From NCBI GenBank assembly GCA_011800155.1, contig JAALGH010000011.1, positions 2,108,001-2,172,000 on the forward strand: a stretch of 64,000 nucleotides of DNA. The letters are read 5' to 3'. The DNA is from Flammulina velutipes (lineage: Eukaryota; Basidiomycota; Agaricomycetes; Agaricales; Physalacriaceae). The notes under the pieces were generated by a model, which did not search any database, had not been told where the DNA came from, and saw nothing but the letters and a program-made list of their open reading frames with translations. Numbering within the stretch: position 1 is the stretch's first letter; each line of letters opens with the position of its first letter. Of this stretch, positions 33,658 through 44,893 are shown in pieces. Both the position numbers and the translations under genes were made by a program.

Positions 33658-34480
33658 CTACGCTTCTTCAGGATCCGTCGCATCCCCCTCTTGGAACAAC
33701 TATGAATTAACCGCTGCTACTCCTTCGAAGCTGGTCAATAGCCTCCAAATTCGTCGAAAGCAAGGATTCTATCATTCCCTAACACTGCTACCGCATGTAT
33801 CTACCACTGGCGCCTCCTCAAAACTCCCTAATTCACTGTCTCCCTTTCATTTTCCACTTTGTCATGGTGGTTGCTTGGTTTGCGCCACATCTTGTTTTAA
33901 AGTCACGGCCGAAGACATTCAACGAACTGGTTATCAATAATTGATCTGAGATTCAAACCTACTGCTCATCGAAATGGAGCGAGTATTGATTATCTGTACT
34001 GCGGAGGCGGTTCAAACCCATTCTGAATCTTTGCCCTCATCTCCCCCATCTCCCTCCTCAGCTGCTCAACCTCACTCCTCAAATAGATTCCCGGCACATC
34101 TGAGCTTGATCCATTCGTCGAATAACTCACGTCAGCTGATCCATCGCCCCGGTCCTCAGGTTGGGTAGGGTTCGTCATATGCATCAATCCCGCCTTCTCT
34201 GACTGAGGCGGGGGGGACATTGCAGGCACCGGCGGGACGGGATTAGCCAATGACGAATCGAGACTCGTTGTGCTTCTCTCTCCAACGACGAACGGGGGTC
34301 CTAGAGACTTGATCGTCGTGCAGATTGTACGGTTGCGCGTTGTATTCCTCCCCAAGGATTTCCGGCTGCTTCGATCGCTCTTTGCGCCCAAAACAGCCAG
34401 ATTCTTGAGAACCCGCAGCGTAGCCACCGTGCTTGCGGCGCTGGTGACGCCTCCAGAATATGATGCCCCCTACGATGCAC
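33658..34480 (-). pseudogene. Inverted duplicate of the glutaminase gene 3' end
   Basis: Minus strand 34480-33990 repeats the last ~490 coding bases of the gene at 47020-50446, and 33990-33658 repeats its 3' flank. Shared protein blocks include SLDSSLANPV-PVPAMSPPP, MTNPTQPEDRGDGSADV and AKIQNGFEPPPQY. A small deletion near the LGPPF block shifts the frame of the upstream part. The catalytic domain and most of the membrane anchor are missing, so it cannot make an enzyme. The high similarity, including non-coding flank, points to a recent event. Confidence 0.85.
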
Positions 34481-35580
34481 GGTTGGCGAATGGGTGTAGC
34501 TCGTCAAAAGGGCTGCAGGAGCGACTGATACTGCTGCATGTGGGTGTTGAAGGGACGCCATGTGCTTGATGTGCACTCAAGCCTGTGAGTGGGATGAGCG
34601 ACTCCGTCTGGGAAACACGGCCGGAGGTGCAGAGGTCCATCCTCCCATAATGTAGCGGAGAGTGCAGGAATGGGCAGAACGACAGGCTATCTATCTCGTC
34701 ATAGGCTACGTCCTTGGGTCAGAAACGCGCAAAAAGCTGGGATGCAAATACGCACTCATTTGAATCTTCCGATAATCGTTCAACTGACGCCTCTCAGCAT
34801 TCCTCTTCATCCGTGTGCTATGGAAACATTGGACGGTGATGGCAGCCAGCAGGAAGTACGAAAGGTTTGGGGTTTTGACAAGTGCGCGCGCGGGTCGTGG
34901 GGCATCGTCAAGCTATCAGCTGGAGGGTTGCCGCTCGACGAGCAAATGTTGACGATAAACTGCATAGGGTCCATTGCGCGCTGGCCTTTGAGTTCTCCGA
35001 GCGATATCGACCAAGAGCATCGACAGGGAACGATGCTCTTGCGATTATTTTTGTGAGTCAGTCAGCGCACAAAATATTGGCTTATCACAGCGCACCTTTG
35101 ATACATTTAGTAAATTCCTCCTTCGTGCCTACATGATGCGTTGTATGGGGTCCGTGAGCGCAACGATGTCGCTCTCTGTTGGGCGACAATGATGGAAGGA
35201 AAAAGGAAACCATGTGCTTGCACTAAAGCTTCCGCGCCCGAATAGGCAATGAACGTATGTCGAACTCACACCAGCTTGGGAAGGCACGTAGGGTTACCAC
35301 GCCTCAGGTTCTAGGCAGTATCAATCCTTCCATCATAATGATGTTTCGGATATCCACCGGATTCTAATCAGACCACAGCCTCTGACGACGGGGCTGGGAG
35401 GTTCTAAAACATACCAGAATCTTCACCAAGATTGTGTCGACGTCTGGCACCTGGCTGGACACCTTGTCCTCCGAATTCTGTATTCTGTGAGTTGCACACA
35501 CTGTATCTTTTTCAATACCCAGTTCGAGGTAGGTCTTCCTCGACCTTGGTGTAAAGTCACTGGACGGGATGACACAGCGC
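34481..35580. other. No gene seen
   Basis: Plus-strand frames at 34670-35136 are open but without motif or paralogue. Nothing supportable. Confidence 0.3.
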
Positions 35581-35805
35581 ACTGCAAGTCTATACACCAA
35601 TGCTACGCACTGGCAGTTCCCAGGCTGTGGATGGCGATATACCATTAGGTATGATATTGACGATAGGGGCTCGCCGCCATCTTATGAAGAAATACCTGTG
35701 CGACGAGGTCACTGGTCGACACTGCGTCCCGCACTGCGCAAGCTTCTCACAGCGGTACCGGGGTGCGTTTATAAAGAGGCAAATCCCCTCATTCCAAAAC
35801 AACAC

Positions 35806-35820
35806 ATACGCAGGCCGTAT
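35806..35820 (+). promoter_or_regulatory. SSP core-promoter dyad, SSP11
   Basis: ATACGCAGGCCGTAT, perfect dyad. TATAAAG at 35770 is 36 bp upstream; the ATG is 12 nt downstream. Confidence 0.85.
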
Positions 35821-35832
35821 ATTGTCACCTCC

Positions 35833-36353
35833 ATGCATTTCTTCTCATTTTCAGTCCAATTCTCTGCTGTGGCATTATTGCTGCTACCTGCCTTGTTCGC
35901 TAGCGCGTTGTGTGTTATTCTCTCTGCTGTTCATTACTGCGCTTACTAAAACTCCATAAAGCCCGCATTTACACGAGCGGAGCGGGGAACCGAACCCAAC
36001 TTCACAACTCACGCTCTGGAATTACCCCGGACTTCGGACGAATCGAATAATCGTAATTACGCCCGATGGTCCAAGAGTGCAAAATGAGCCTATAGGACAT
36101 ATCTATGATTTTCCTTATGTAGAACGAGGCCAACAGATCAAACCTGCGAGAGTCAAAAAGGTCAGTGAGGAGGCGTATGATTCAGAGGTGAATGGAGTGA
36201 AAGCTGTGCGTCTCTTCTCCACTGAGAAATTTTCAATGCTGACTTAGTGTCCTTAAGAATTCGACATATATCACGTCTGGGCAAGATGAGAGTTCAGGGC
36301 TTTGGGTCGCCTTTAAAGGACTGCCTCCGATCACAAGGGGAGATCAAGTCTGA
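35833..36353 (+). CDS. SSP11: divergent small secreted protein
   Basis: Exons 35833-35909, 35962-36205 and 36258-36353 encode 138 residues. Signal peptide MHFFSFSVQFSAVALLL...LFASA, then FPHLHERSGE. Body: SQLTLWNYPG, VITPDGPR, GHIYDFPYVERGQQIKPARV, then YITSGQDES and LWVAFKG. It mirrors SSP9 in length, splice sites and flanks. The intron-1 donor is TT|GTGTGT, the weakest in the family, so that boundary is less certain. Function unknown. Confidence 0.7.
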
Positions 36354-36874
36354 CTACCTCCAACTCTTTACCGGACAGTGACACATATGATATATGAGCA
36401 TACAGCGAACTACCATCTCACTGTTATATAGAATGTCTATGGTACCTTGACGAGGAGCATGAATGCCGTAGTATGGATTTCGATGCAAACGTCGATGAGT
36501 AAGAAAGCCAACGATAACAAAATGCGAGTCCAGATGCGTAAAGACAGAATTAATACGATGAGATAATTAGCCAAGGATTCAGAAGGATCTGGAAGAGACG
36601 TCCCGTGTAGGACTATGCTAAGCCCGCTGAAGAAGAATAGCGAGGGATCAGCAGAGTTCGTCATTTCCAAGATGAATTGTCTTCAAGCTACAAGAACGGG
36701 ATCCAAGTAATGTCCTCGATGAACGACGAAAGGATGCTCCTCTTGCCCAGCCAATACTCCAACAAGGTATATCCCAAATTACTAGCGCCGGACGTCGATG
36801 TCGGGCGCCCATCCGAGGAGACAATACTGTAGAAACATCTAATTTGTCAATAATTGTGTAGCAAGGAAATTCAA
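36354..36874. other. SSP11 downstream flank
   Basis: Matches 32142-32340 after SSP9 (GGAGCATGA and GATTTCGATGCAA blocks). No gene. Confidence 0.4.
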
Positions 36875-38500
36875 AATGTGGCGGTCGCCGGTCCGGTACT
36901 ACAGGACAAACACGTGACCGATTGCGTGTCCAAACCAACCTCGGTTTTCTTCCACCTAGACTACCATGCGCTCCTTTCAACTTGCGCACGACGCGTCTCT
37001 GCCAGCGCACAATATGTGAATCTCGAAAACTGAATGATTGCAAGATGATCCTGTTCTTTGTGTGCTCCAGGTGCGTCCATTAGATCACTCTCTCCGCGTC
37101 TACTCAACGGCTGTCGTTAGACGCACGATCTCCATCCTGTCCAAAGGCCGCACATAGTAGTACATCGACTTGTCTACCGAGAGTCCTCTTACTCCACACC
37201 CGACATCATCCGCTATATTGCCATCATCATCTTCGTCGGGTCTTCCCCCCAGACTCTCGCTCTCCCCGTAGAGGCTTCCTGCAATAGACAGAGAGAGTCA
37301 TCATCGACGTCGCATATCTTTTTCCCGTGGTACTGCAGAAACTGCCAGGGAACGAGACGGTCCCCGCGCCGGGATCCATAACACATACAATGACAACGAC
37401 GTGCTGGCAATAACTAGCTGCCTGAGCATCGGCTCGCGAACAAAGGCATACTATGGAACTGAAACTAACCTCCAGCGTCTGGACACTGAACGGGAAAGAA
37501 TCGTGCGTCGAATTATCTTGGCCTTATACGCATACACTTACTGCGTCGTGATAGACGTAATTCGCCATATCCACCGACCTCAATTAAAGAGAACTACACG
37601 CCGACCAATTATCTCTTGCCACCCCCTCGGTACTCTTGTCTCACCGACCGATATCGCCTCCTCAGGTTTCATCGATACCCTTGAAGAGAGGGCGGGGTGC
37701 TGTCAATGTGTCTACAAGCTACACCTTCGGTAGGATACTACATGTTCTGCAGCCCTTCCAAGCTGATTCTCAAACAGTGATCAAAGCTCAAAAAACTCAC
37801 CGGTCACCTTGCAAAACCGTGTACGGCCGGTGCCTGTTCCATAGCCGTGCCACTACCGCTGTCCCGTACATAATGCAAACACTCCGACTGTCTTCGAATA
37901 TGCATGGCGGTGTAATAAAATGCTTGTCTCCAGTCAATCCTTCCGATTCCTAGATCCTCGGTGTCAATTGTCTCTCTCTACCAACGATTCAGCATCAGAC
38001 CACATGTGCATGGAGAACAAATTGGTTCGATGCTGCCTCGGATATCAATGGGGGCTCCCAGGCGAGTGCGATGACAACGATTCGTGTGAGAAAGACACGG
38101 TTAACAAGTAGTGGATATTCATGTTAGCCAAGGGGTGTCAGGCAATATGACACATCACTCCAGTGTCGAGAGTGATGTGGCGACGGTGGAAAAGAGGGAT
38201 ATCCGTGCTTCTGCGAAATCGAGAGTAGGCTGTCTACGCATGGCATATCCTAGTATCATCATTTGCGTTGGCACGTCTCGTAGTACTCGATCTCCTCCTG
38301 CACTGCCGTCAGTAGTCAACGATCACCATCCCAATGATCAGCGCTATCTTTACTTGTCATGGAACCTATCTCCCTCGCTAATTATAATCACAAGTAACCA
38401 TTACTTCATATTATTGTTACAGTACGTCGGGCTGAACCATTGTCTGACCAGGCGGATGGCCTTCTTTCAGGGAACGATGGGGGTGCATTTTAATCTCCAT
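36875..38500 (+). repeat. CACGTG block copy 5
   Basis: Starts AATGTGGCGGTCGCCGGTCC, then AACACGTGACCGATTGCG. Collinear with copy 4 (29315-31110). Open frames are not shared between copies. Confidence 0.5.
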
Positions 38501-38847
38501 ATCTAACATTCGGCGGAGAATATCGTGAACGTGGCTTGGGTTTCTTTGAGTTTTTTGCGGTGCTTACTGCGCCCCGCCAATTGCTCTAGTACTGGTTCAA
38601 CATCGTCATGACGGAGGACGTAGAAACTTTCCATTTCGGGAAGTAGCAGAACGCGCTATTGAAGGAAACGTGTACTAGGAGATGTAGGCATTGCAATGTA
38701 CGGCCCAGTTTCCGTATACAGCTAATTTTAATGCTATCTATCGTTACACACACACACACACATAGCCATGGGACAGAGGCACAGGACGCTAGTGAACAAG
38801 ATATAAAAGTGATAGCCTTCCATTGCCAAAAGCATTATCCAAGGTAC
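38501..38847. other. SSP12 upstream flank; CA microsatellite
   Basis: Matches the flank of SSP10 weakly (for example GGAAGTAG near 38639 and 32881). A CA dinucleotide run lies at about 38746-38761. Confidence 0.4.
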
Positions 38848-38862
38848 ATACGCAGGTCGTAT
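38848..38862 (+). promoter_or_regulatory. SSP core-promoter dyad, SSP12
   Basis: ATACGCAGGTCGTAT: arms perfect, one spacer change. TATAAAAG at 38802 is 46 bp upstream; the ATG is 27 nt downstream. Confidence 0.85.
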
Positions 38863-38889
38863 ACTTACTTCACAATCCCCACCATTACA

Positions 38890-39408
38890 ATGCACTTCTC
38901 CACTTCACTCAAATTCCTCGGTGCGGCGTTACTGCTCCCCGCTTTGCTCGTTAGCGCTAGGTATGTGCTTTTCGATCTCCGAGTCGGGAAACGCGATGGC
39001 TTACATTGAAATGCAATCCAGTCCCCATTCCATTCGTTCAACAGCCCGAGACCTCACGCTCATCGATCCCGCTACGGGATCCCAGTCCGAGACGGTGAAA
39101 ATCATCCAGAAGGACGACTCAAATGAATACACAGTCGTTGGTGGGTGGAAAAACACGCCTGCTATTGCGGAAAAGATGTCGAAGAGTAGATACAATTCGG
39201 AGTTGAAGATGGTGTGTTTCTCCTCTGATTGTTCGTGGTCATGTTGTTGATGGGCATCGGGTAGATTGACCAGAAAGGATTGGACAAGCCGTTTGCGCAT
39301 GGGTATGATCAAGCTTTGGAGGAAGATTATTATATTATTGAGGAGGATGTGAGTCCAGGGGAGTATGATTCTGGGGCGGACGATGAGCCGTACCCAGGGA
39401 GCTACTAG
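38890..39408 (+). CDS. SSP12: small secreted protein, short form
   Basis: Exons 38890-38960, 39022-39211 and 39265-39408 encode 134 residues. Signal exon 71 nt (MHFSTSLKFLGAALLL...LVSA), then SPHSIRSTARD. Module: LTLIDPATG, VKIIQKDDS, VVGGWKNTPAIAEKMSKS, then KPFAHGYDQ, DYYIIEEDVS and tail DDEPYPGSY. Pairs with SSP10. Function unknown. Confidence 0.8.
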
Positions 39409-39940
39409 TGGTGAATAGTGAGACATAGCCAAAATATATGTTGAAGGCAAACGAAAACAGATCCAATGGCTGATATTCAAGACAAGTCGGACGAAGTGAG
39501 CAGCATTACTTCATTGTGGCAAGACTATCGTAAGACGGCAAGAAATTTGATAGACTCGAAGGCGATCAAACATATGAGAGCAGGGCTTCGTCGATTATGC
39601 AGGAAGGCCAGGACGCAGCAGATAGTGCGTATATTCAAGCAGTATCTACAGCCTTCCCGAGGGATGTTAGTTTGACGTTGAAGCATTGGCGACGCGACGA
39701 ACCTATACTTGCCACATGATGGCAGGTGGCGAAAGACGGTGAACCGGCCCGTCAAGCCGGTTCTGCTCTTGCTCCATACATTCATGACGTCCAATGTAGC
39801 TCCTGGTAAGAATGGTGGATAATGAGTACCTACAGGCTCATTTCATGGTCCATTCAATAGATATGACCTCTTCGGACGTCCTTCGAATCATTTTCAACCT
39901 ATGACGACCGCGAGGATGATGCAGCGGCAGCAAGTCACAG
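39409..39940. other. No gene seen
   Basis: A 69-codon basic frame (39466-39675) is the only ORF of note, with no motif. It could be a detached 5' exon of the next gene but no splice join was convincing. Confidence 0.3.
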
Positions 39941-41213
39941 ATGTTGAACATCTCAGTCTGGCCCACCTACAGTACAACTGCGAAGGGTATGGGGCTCGTG
40001 ATGGCTACATGGCTGGTGCCACGTGATGGTAATTTCCGGGATTTTTTCTTACGTTCAACGTTTGCCAGATGTCCACGCCCATACGAGGATGGGCCACCTC
40101 CATCATCACATTCCAAGTATCTCAAGAGGGACACATATATCTATGTGAATCTCTCACCAACGATTTTTCTCTTTGGTACGCGTTTACATCCTTCGTCGAC
40201 AGGAACTCATGATAGCCAGGACTGAACCAACGTATCACTCGCGCGAGCATGCAGTCTATTCGACGTTGGTGTTGTTTTATCAATGTAGGGCCCAGCCAGT
40301 GGGAATGCGGCATCTCCAATACCCAACCTCGTCCCGAGAGGGAATGGGATTTGTGTCCAGTAAAATTACGGGGATCGGGAAGCACTTGGGCCATACATCC
40401 TTATGGAGACGTCATTCCCCGGGAGTCAACAGAACCGATTCCTCCCGGGAATTATGGTTGTTTCCTCGTCTGTGAGTCGTCTGTTTCCTCCTGCCAACGC
40501 TTCGCCTCACATGTCGATTTTAGATGAGATCGGGGGAATTCCAGCTGCGTTAGATGGATATCGCATTCGTTTATACAGCTTTAATCAAATGCCGAAGTAC
40601 ATTCGCTCGGAAAATATTGAAGCATTATACGATTTATCCTCCGTGCGTAAGTTGAATGATACCTGTTTGTTGTCTAATGGGTAACTCTACAGAACGACAT
40701 TGATGATACACTGGCTTCAGTGTCGATGCGTGCTTCGAATGGTCGCTGTGATCTCACGGCAGATATGAATAATGTGGCGGCATCGTGGATATTCCCGCCC
40801 GCCTACGGAGAACTGGTATGAACTGGTTCCTGGAGTATCCAACCACTCTGACCTTTCTTAGTCAAAACGACATCTACCTGGCCTAAAACCTGATTACGAT
40901 CCCAAAAACTACAGAGTCGCTGCGAATATCATCGTGATGCGAAGGGACTTGCACGTTCTGTTCTGGGACAACGCCTTTTCTTTCGACCCTACGGTGAGCT
41001 TCGCAGTTAATAATTATTGTCGTTGCTGACGAGATACATTTCTAGGAATACTACAAGGTTGTTTGCTTCCGTGATATGGGCGGGATGGAAGACGAACTAC
41101 CGGATCGTCTGCGCATTGAGTATCTTGCACCAGGAGTCGGGGAGTATCTGAATATGCACTTTCACCATTCTCTGGTCGTTAACGTACGCTCTGGTGGCAT
41201 TACTCGACAATAG
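39941..41213 (+). CDS. HNH_2-like protein lacking the HNH histidine
   Basis: Six exons: 39941-40175, 40289-40471, 40524-40642, 40693-40815, 40862-40993 and 41046-41213 (319 residues; start uncertain). The layout is that of basidiomycete HNH_2-type proteins: IPPGNYGCF near the middle, a GRCDLTADMNNVAA-WIFPPAYGEL block where the nuclease motif is expected, then IIVMRRDLHVLFWDNAFSFDP and a EYYKVVCF strand. In the usual motif the block reads like C-LT-N-VQAAHIFP. Here the His is Trp (ASWIFP), so nuclease activity is doubtful. All introns are GT-AG with consistent phases. The N-terminal 78 codons are the least secure part. Confidence 0.6.
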
Positions 41214-41814
41214 TCGACTGATTGTATCACGGGATTCATGAACGAGTTTGAGTGTTGAAAGGGAAGAGTGAAACGCTTGAGGATGCGCGATAGGAAGCAC
41301 CTCCTTGGAAGGTTATTCTGGCACAAGTGTATTCATGAGGGTTCGGAGAACTGTCCCATAGTAATCCAGAGCTCTTCTCCAAAAGGAGATGCGTTTGCGA
41401 CACTTACATCTAACTTGACTAGCACAACACTTCGGGAACGTCATTGGAATTGAAGATGTCGCAACAAGCAGACGCCATGGTAGTGAGAGGCTTGACTTCC
41501 ATCGTCCAAATCATGATGATGATGGGCGTACCATAGAGTCGCTATTACCCCAGTCGATTTCTGAATTCGGTCTCCTTCATCCTTCCCTCTTCTATCTTGA
41601 GGTAATGCGTGAAGACGTAGCACAAGGAGAATAGGCACATTGCATTTAGACAGTCAATTTACGCAAGCAAACCACAGAGAGAAATGGAAGAACGGGAAAG
41701 ATTATCGAACACAAGTCTCCTTCAACATGATTTAGGCAAGCAAAATAGGCCCTCCCTGGCTGCTGTCCTTGACGATGGAGATAGAGCAGAGCCCGACTAA
41801 ATGATGGACGACGG
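41214..41814. other. No gene seen
   Basis: Spacer between convergent genes. Frames here have no motif. An ATGATG run lies near 41515. Confidence 0.3.
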
Positions 41815-42502
41815 TCAATTTCTGGTAGCACGTGCAATATAAGTGATGGACGCACAAGAGTTCTCGTCGGTGCCTGCAAGAGCAATAACTTGACCGAACG
41901 TCCCAAAAGACGTTCCCGGGTTGGGAGGGGATCCCCAGGGTCCTTGAAGAACGAAGATGAGCAGCTGCTCAGAATTTCAGTATAGTACCATGAACACTCT
42001 TACCTTGGACAGTTACTCTGCCTTTGTCAGCCTCAAAGACGACAAGACTCAAGCTTCCGATGTTCTTGTCAGTGTCCCTGCGCCCGAAGACGCCGACTAT
42101 CCATTGGTTCTCTGTGAAGAGTTTCAGTACTTTCATGAGACTATAGTGAACGAAGGGATCGAACCCAGGATGTCGGCGGAGTAGTATTCGCTCGAGCTGG
42201 TTTTGCGCCCGTGCAACGGATGGGATGTCGAACCATCCTTGAGCTCGTAGGTGGGCTGGATTCCGTAGACACGGTCGCCAGCCCAAATTTCAATCTTGGT
42301 GATTCTTTCGATGTTCTGCTCGACTGGGAACTTTCCGTCTGTGGAATGGCGTTAAGTACAGCATTATGAGCGGAGATGGAGACGTTGACTGACGGTCGAC
42401 GAGGTCGTTGAAGGGTCTGTAATCCTCCTGGTTGACACCGACGGCTGCGGTCTGGCTGATGCTACCGAGAAGGCTGGCGTAAACGTTGGTGTTCTGGGGC
42501 AT
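41815..42502 (-). CDS. Jacalin-like lectin
   Basis: Exons 42502-42394, 42338-42165, 42111-42004 and 41942-41815 encode 172 residues; all three introns are phase 1. Jacalin-fold strands are readable in order: ITKIEIWAGDRVYGIQPTYEL at about residues 49-69 (the IxxIxVWxG-VxGIQ-Y pattern), ENQWIVGVFGRR, IGSLSLVVFEADKG, then GPWGSPPNPGTSFG and VIALAGTD near the C-terminus. This matches a single beta-prism domain. There is no signal peptide, so it is probably cytosolic or exported unconventionally. Intron 2 has an unusual donor (G|GTTCGA) but restores the frame. A TATA-like TATAAATA lies at 42592-42585. The ligand is presumably a mannose- or galactose-type glycan, which the sequence cannot decide. 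Confidence 0.7.
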
Positions 42503-42599
42503 GTTGATAGAGCTGATAGTAGCGGACAGTTGAGGTGAAAATGAGATGAGGAACTGTGATACTATGCGACCCAATGTAAGGCGTTATTTATACTGTTCA

Positions 42600-43672
42600 A
42601 AAAGACGAACATTATTCCGTGAAGAAGGGTGAAATTACCACACGCAATGGAGAAAACGCCACAAATCCGCGATGACATCCGTATCGCAGGCATTTGGGAC
42701 TTCCGATGTTGCTGTGAGATGGTGCCACAGCTTCCGTTCCAGTCACGGTACCGCTCCCATTCACCAGAACCATGGTATGTTCGAGAGAGCTGTCTATCTG
42801 TTATCGGAGGTTTGAGCTCCCGATGTCGAGTTATTGATTCAATGCCCTCACGTATATGATTCTAGGTCCTGCCAGTCCTGCGTGAGTGTTTGGGATCACA
42901 GCGCCACAGAGTGATTACTGGTCATGGGAACACTTGAAATGAGGTGACCACGAAAATCGCGGGAGCGTAAGACATTTGTCAATTACCGGACAGTATTGAA
43001 CTGGTGACATGGCTATTCAGTCGTTGTCCAAGAAGCTTCGCATTTACCCATTCTACGACTCGACGGGCGCCCCGAGTGCCCTTCACTGTACACAGGTAAG
43101 GAATAGCTTGAGTTTGACAGATGCGCTTTGAAGGAGCCGCTGGATTCGAGAGGCGACGAGTTGCTACGAAGTGAAGTCTGCCGGCCCGGTTCTTCTTCGA
43201 GATAATGAATCATGGCCACATTGAACCTAGTCATGAGAATTGGAGATGAGAAGATGAGCAAGACCAGTCGCAACAGTTTCTAGTCTTCCATGTCACTCTC
43301 CCCATCAATGGCCGTGCGCCACAACGTTGAATCGTATCCGAATCGTCGAATTCAGCTCAGTTGGGACACGGACTTGAAGGATTTGAGGTGGTGGTTACCA
43401 GTGCCATATCCTGCCTGCGAAACTAAGGCCGTACCACAGGCATCAATTGTATTTGTACCACACTTGGAAGTACATCGTTAAATAGACGCATTCTACGCTC
43501 TAACAATTGGCTCCCAGAGCAATTAGTCGGTCATCCTCAAGATTGATATGTGTCGTCACAGAATCAATCATCATTAATCGTCCATGAATATCAAGGCATA
43601 GACGAACGTGATGCTAAAATTTCCATTAGCGCCACAGATTCTCTGAATTCCAGACGATGCTTACTTGTACCC
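42600..43672. other. No gene seen
   Basis: About 1.07 kb between the lectin and LPMO genes. A minus-strand frame at 43013-43273 and plus frames at 43290-43481 are open without motifs. Nothing supportable. Confidence 0.3.
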
Positions 43673-44893
43673 TTAAAGGAGACGTCCAAACTTGCCATCG
43701 CGCTTCAAGCGGTTGAAGTTGTACATAGTCCTCTTCTCGGGGGAAGCGCTAGCGCAGGAGCTAAGTTTGTTCGGAGCTACAGTGTTTATTACTGAGCACA
43801 CACTATAAAATACGAGATGGAGGAACGTACCAGGCGTCGAGCCTCCGCCGCTCTGTCCATTGCCATTCCAAACAGCAGGACCAGGAATCACGTATCCGGA
43901 GAATTCAGAACTATAAATATCAAACTGGATACCGGGGGTGGAGTCGGTGTATGCGCTGGCTAACGATTAGACCGTCTTCTGTTACAAGCTTAGATGAAGG
44001 AACCATACCCGGGGAATGCGACGCCAGCGGGAAGAGGGGTCGTACCAGAGCCGGTTACGGTAATCTGGTTGCATGAGGGATCTATGATGTCGACTGTTAA
44101 GATGTGCTCGACGCAATTTAATGGACGACAAAACTCACAAAGTTGGACGCCACGGGCAGGGTTGGCGCTGTAAAGAGTGTCGGCTTCGTGTAGAGTGATG
44201 AGTTCAACGCGCATGAGGTAGTCTCCGGGAGCGAGACTCGAGGGGATCTGAAAGCTGACTTTGCCTACAATCGTAGACGATCAAAACTTTGTCGATGGTG
44301 CAAGATTATCACGTACCAGCATTGTTCTTCATCTTGACAACGGCCCATTCGGAGCCGTCGAATCCGTCTTCAAATATCTTCACCCATGCAGCTTGACCGG
44401 GGGTCGCAGTCTAGAGATGAAGCGTGAATGTGGTTTCCAATCTATCTATCGCAGTCGCGGTGCACCTTGGGGGCCAAATAGACAACGATGGGTCCGACAT
44501 GACTGGCATCGATAATGTCATCGCCACTGCATAAAAGTTCTGTCAAAGACAGCCCAACACGACTGTACTGACCCACGAACCGGACATTGTGGAACCACTC
44601 CGAGGTGACAGTCGATCCGGCGGGAACAGAGACAGAGCTAGCAACAGCGGTAGTTCCACCGACGTTGCAGAACATATCATTTCTGGAAATAGGTAAGAAA
44701 GATCGGCTACATCTATGTCATTGAGAGCTTACGACGTGAGGTCCTTAACCGGGTTGTTGTTGGGTGGCTGGCGTAGGTATTTACCTTGGCCGTCGCCTTG
44801 GTCGGTACCGGCGACATGGAGAGCCCACTCGCGAGAATGAGCAGAGACGAAGGCGACGCACGAAAGAATGGATGATACAAGCGCGAACTTCAT
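43673..44893 (-). CDS. AA9 lytic polysaccharide monooxygenase
   Basis: Eight exons: 44893-44733, 44682-44569, 44526-44466, 44410-44317, 44264-44139, 44081-44009, 43955-43831 and 43776-43673 (285 residues). Signal peptide [18 protein letters not shown]; the mature enzyme then starts with His, the first ligand of the copper brace. Family landmarks: [62 protein letters not shown] (second copper His), [22 protein letters not shown] (likely the axial Tyr) and [10 protein letters not shown]. Substrate is expected to be cellulose or a related glucan, cleaved oxidatively outside the cell. No CBM1 is present; the C-terminus is short and basic. Exon 2 ends at CA|GTACAG, the only donor that keeps frame there. 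Confidence 0.88.

Noticed and set aside
38746..38761. CA microsatellite
   Set aside because: An ordinary short dinucleotide repeat in a promoter flank.
3006..38862. The ATACG-N5-CGTAT element as a transposon terminal repeat
   Set aside because: It occurs once per gene, at constant distance to TATA and ATG and always in gene orientation, with no paired copy or target duplication.
2460..39408. SSP family as hydrophobins, cerato-platanins or Cys-rich effectors
   Set aside because: Mature proteins have zero to two cysteines and none of the spacing patterns of those families.
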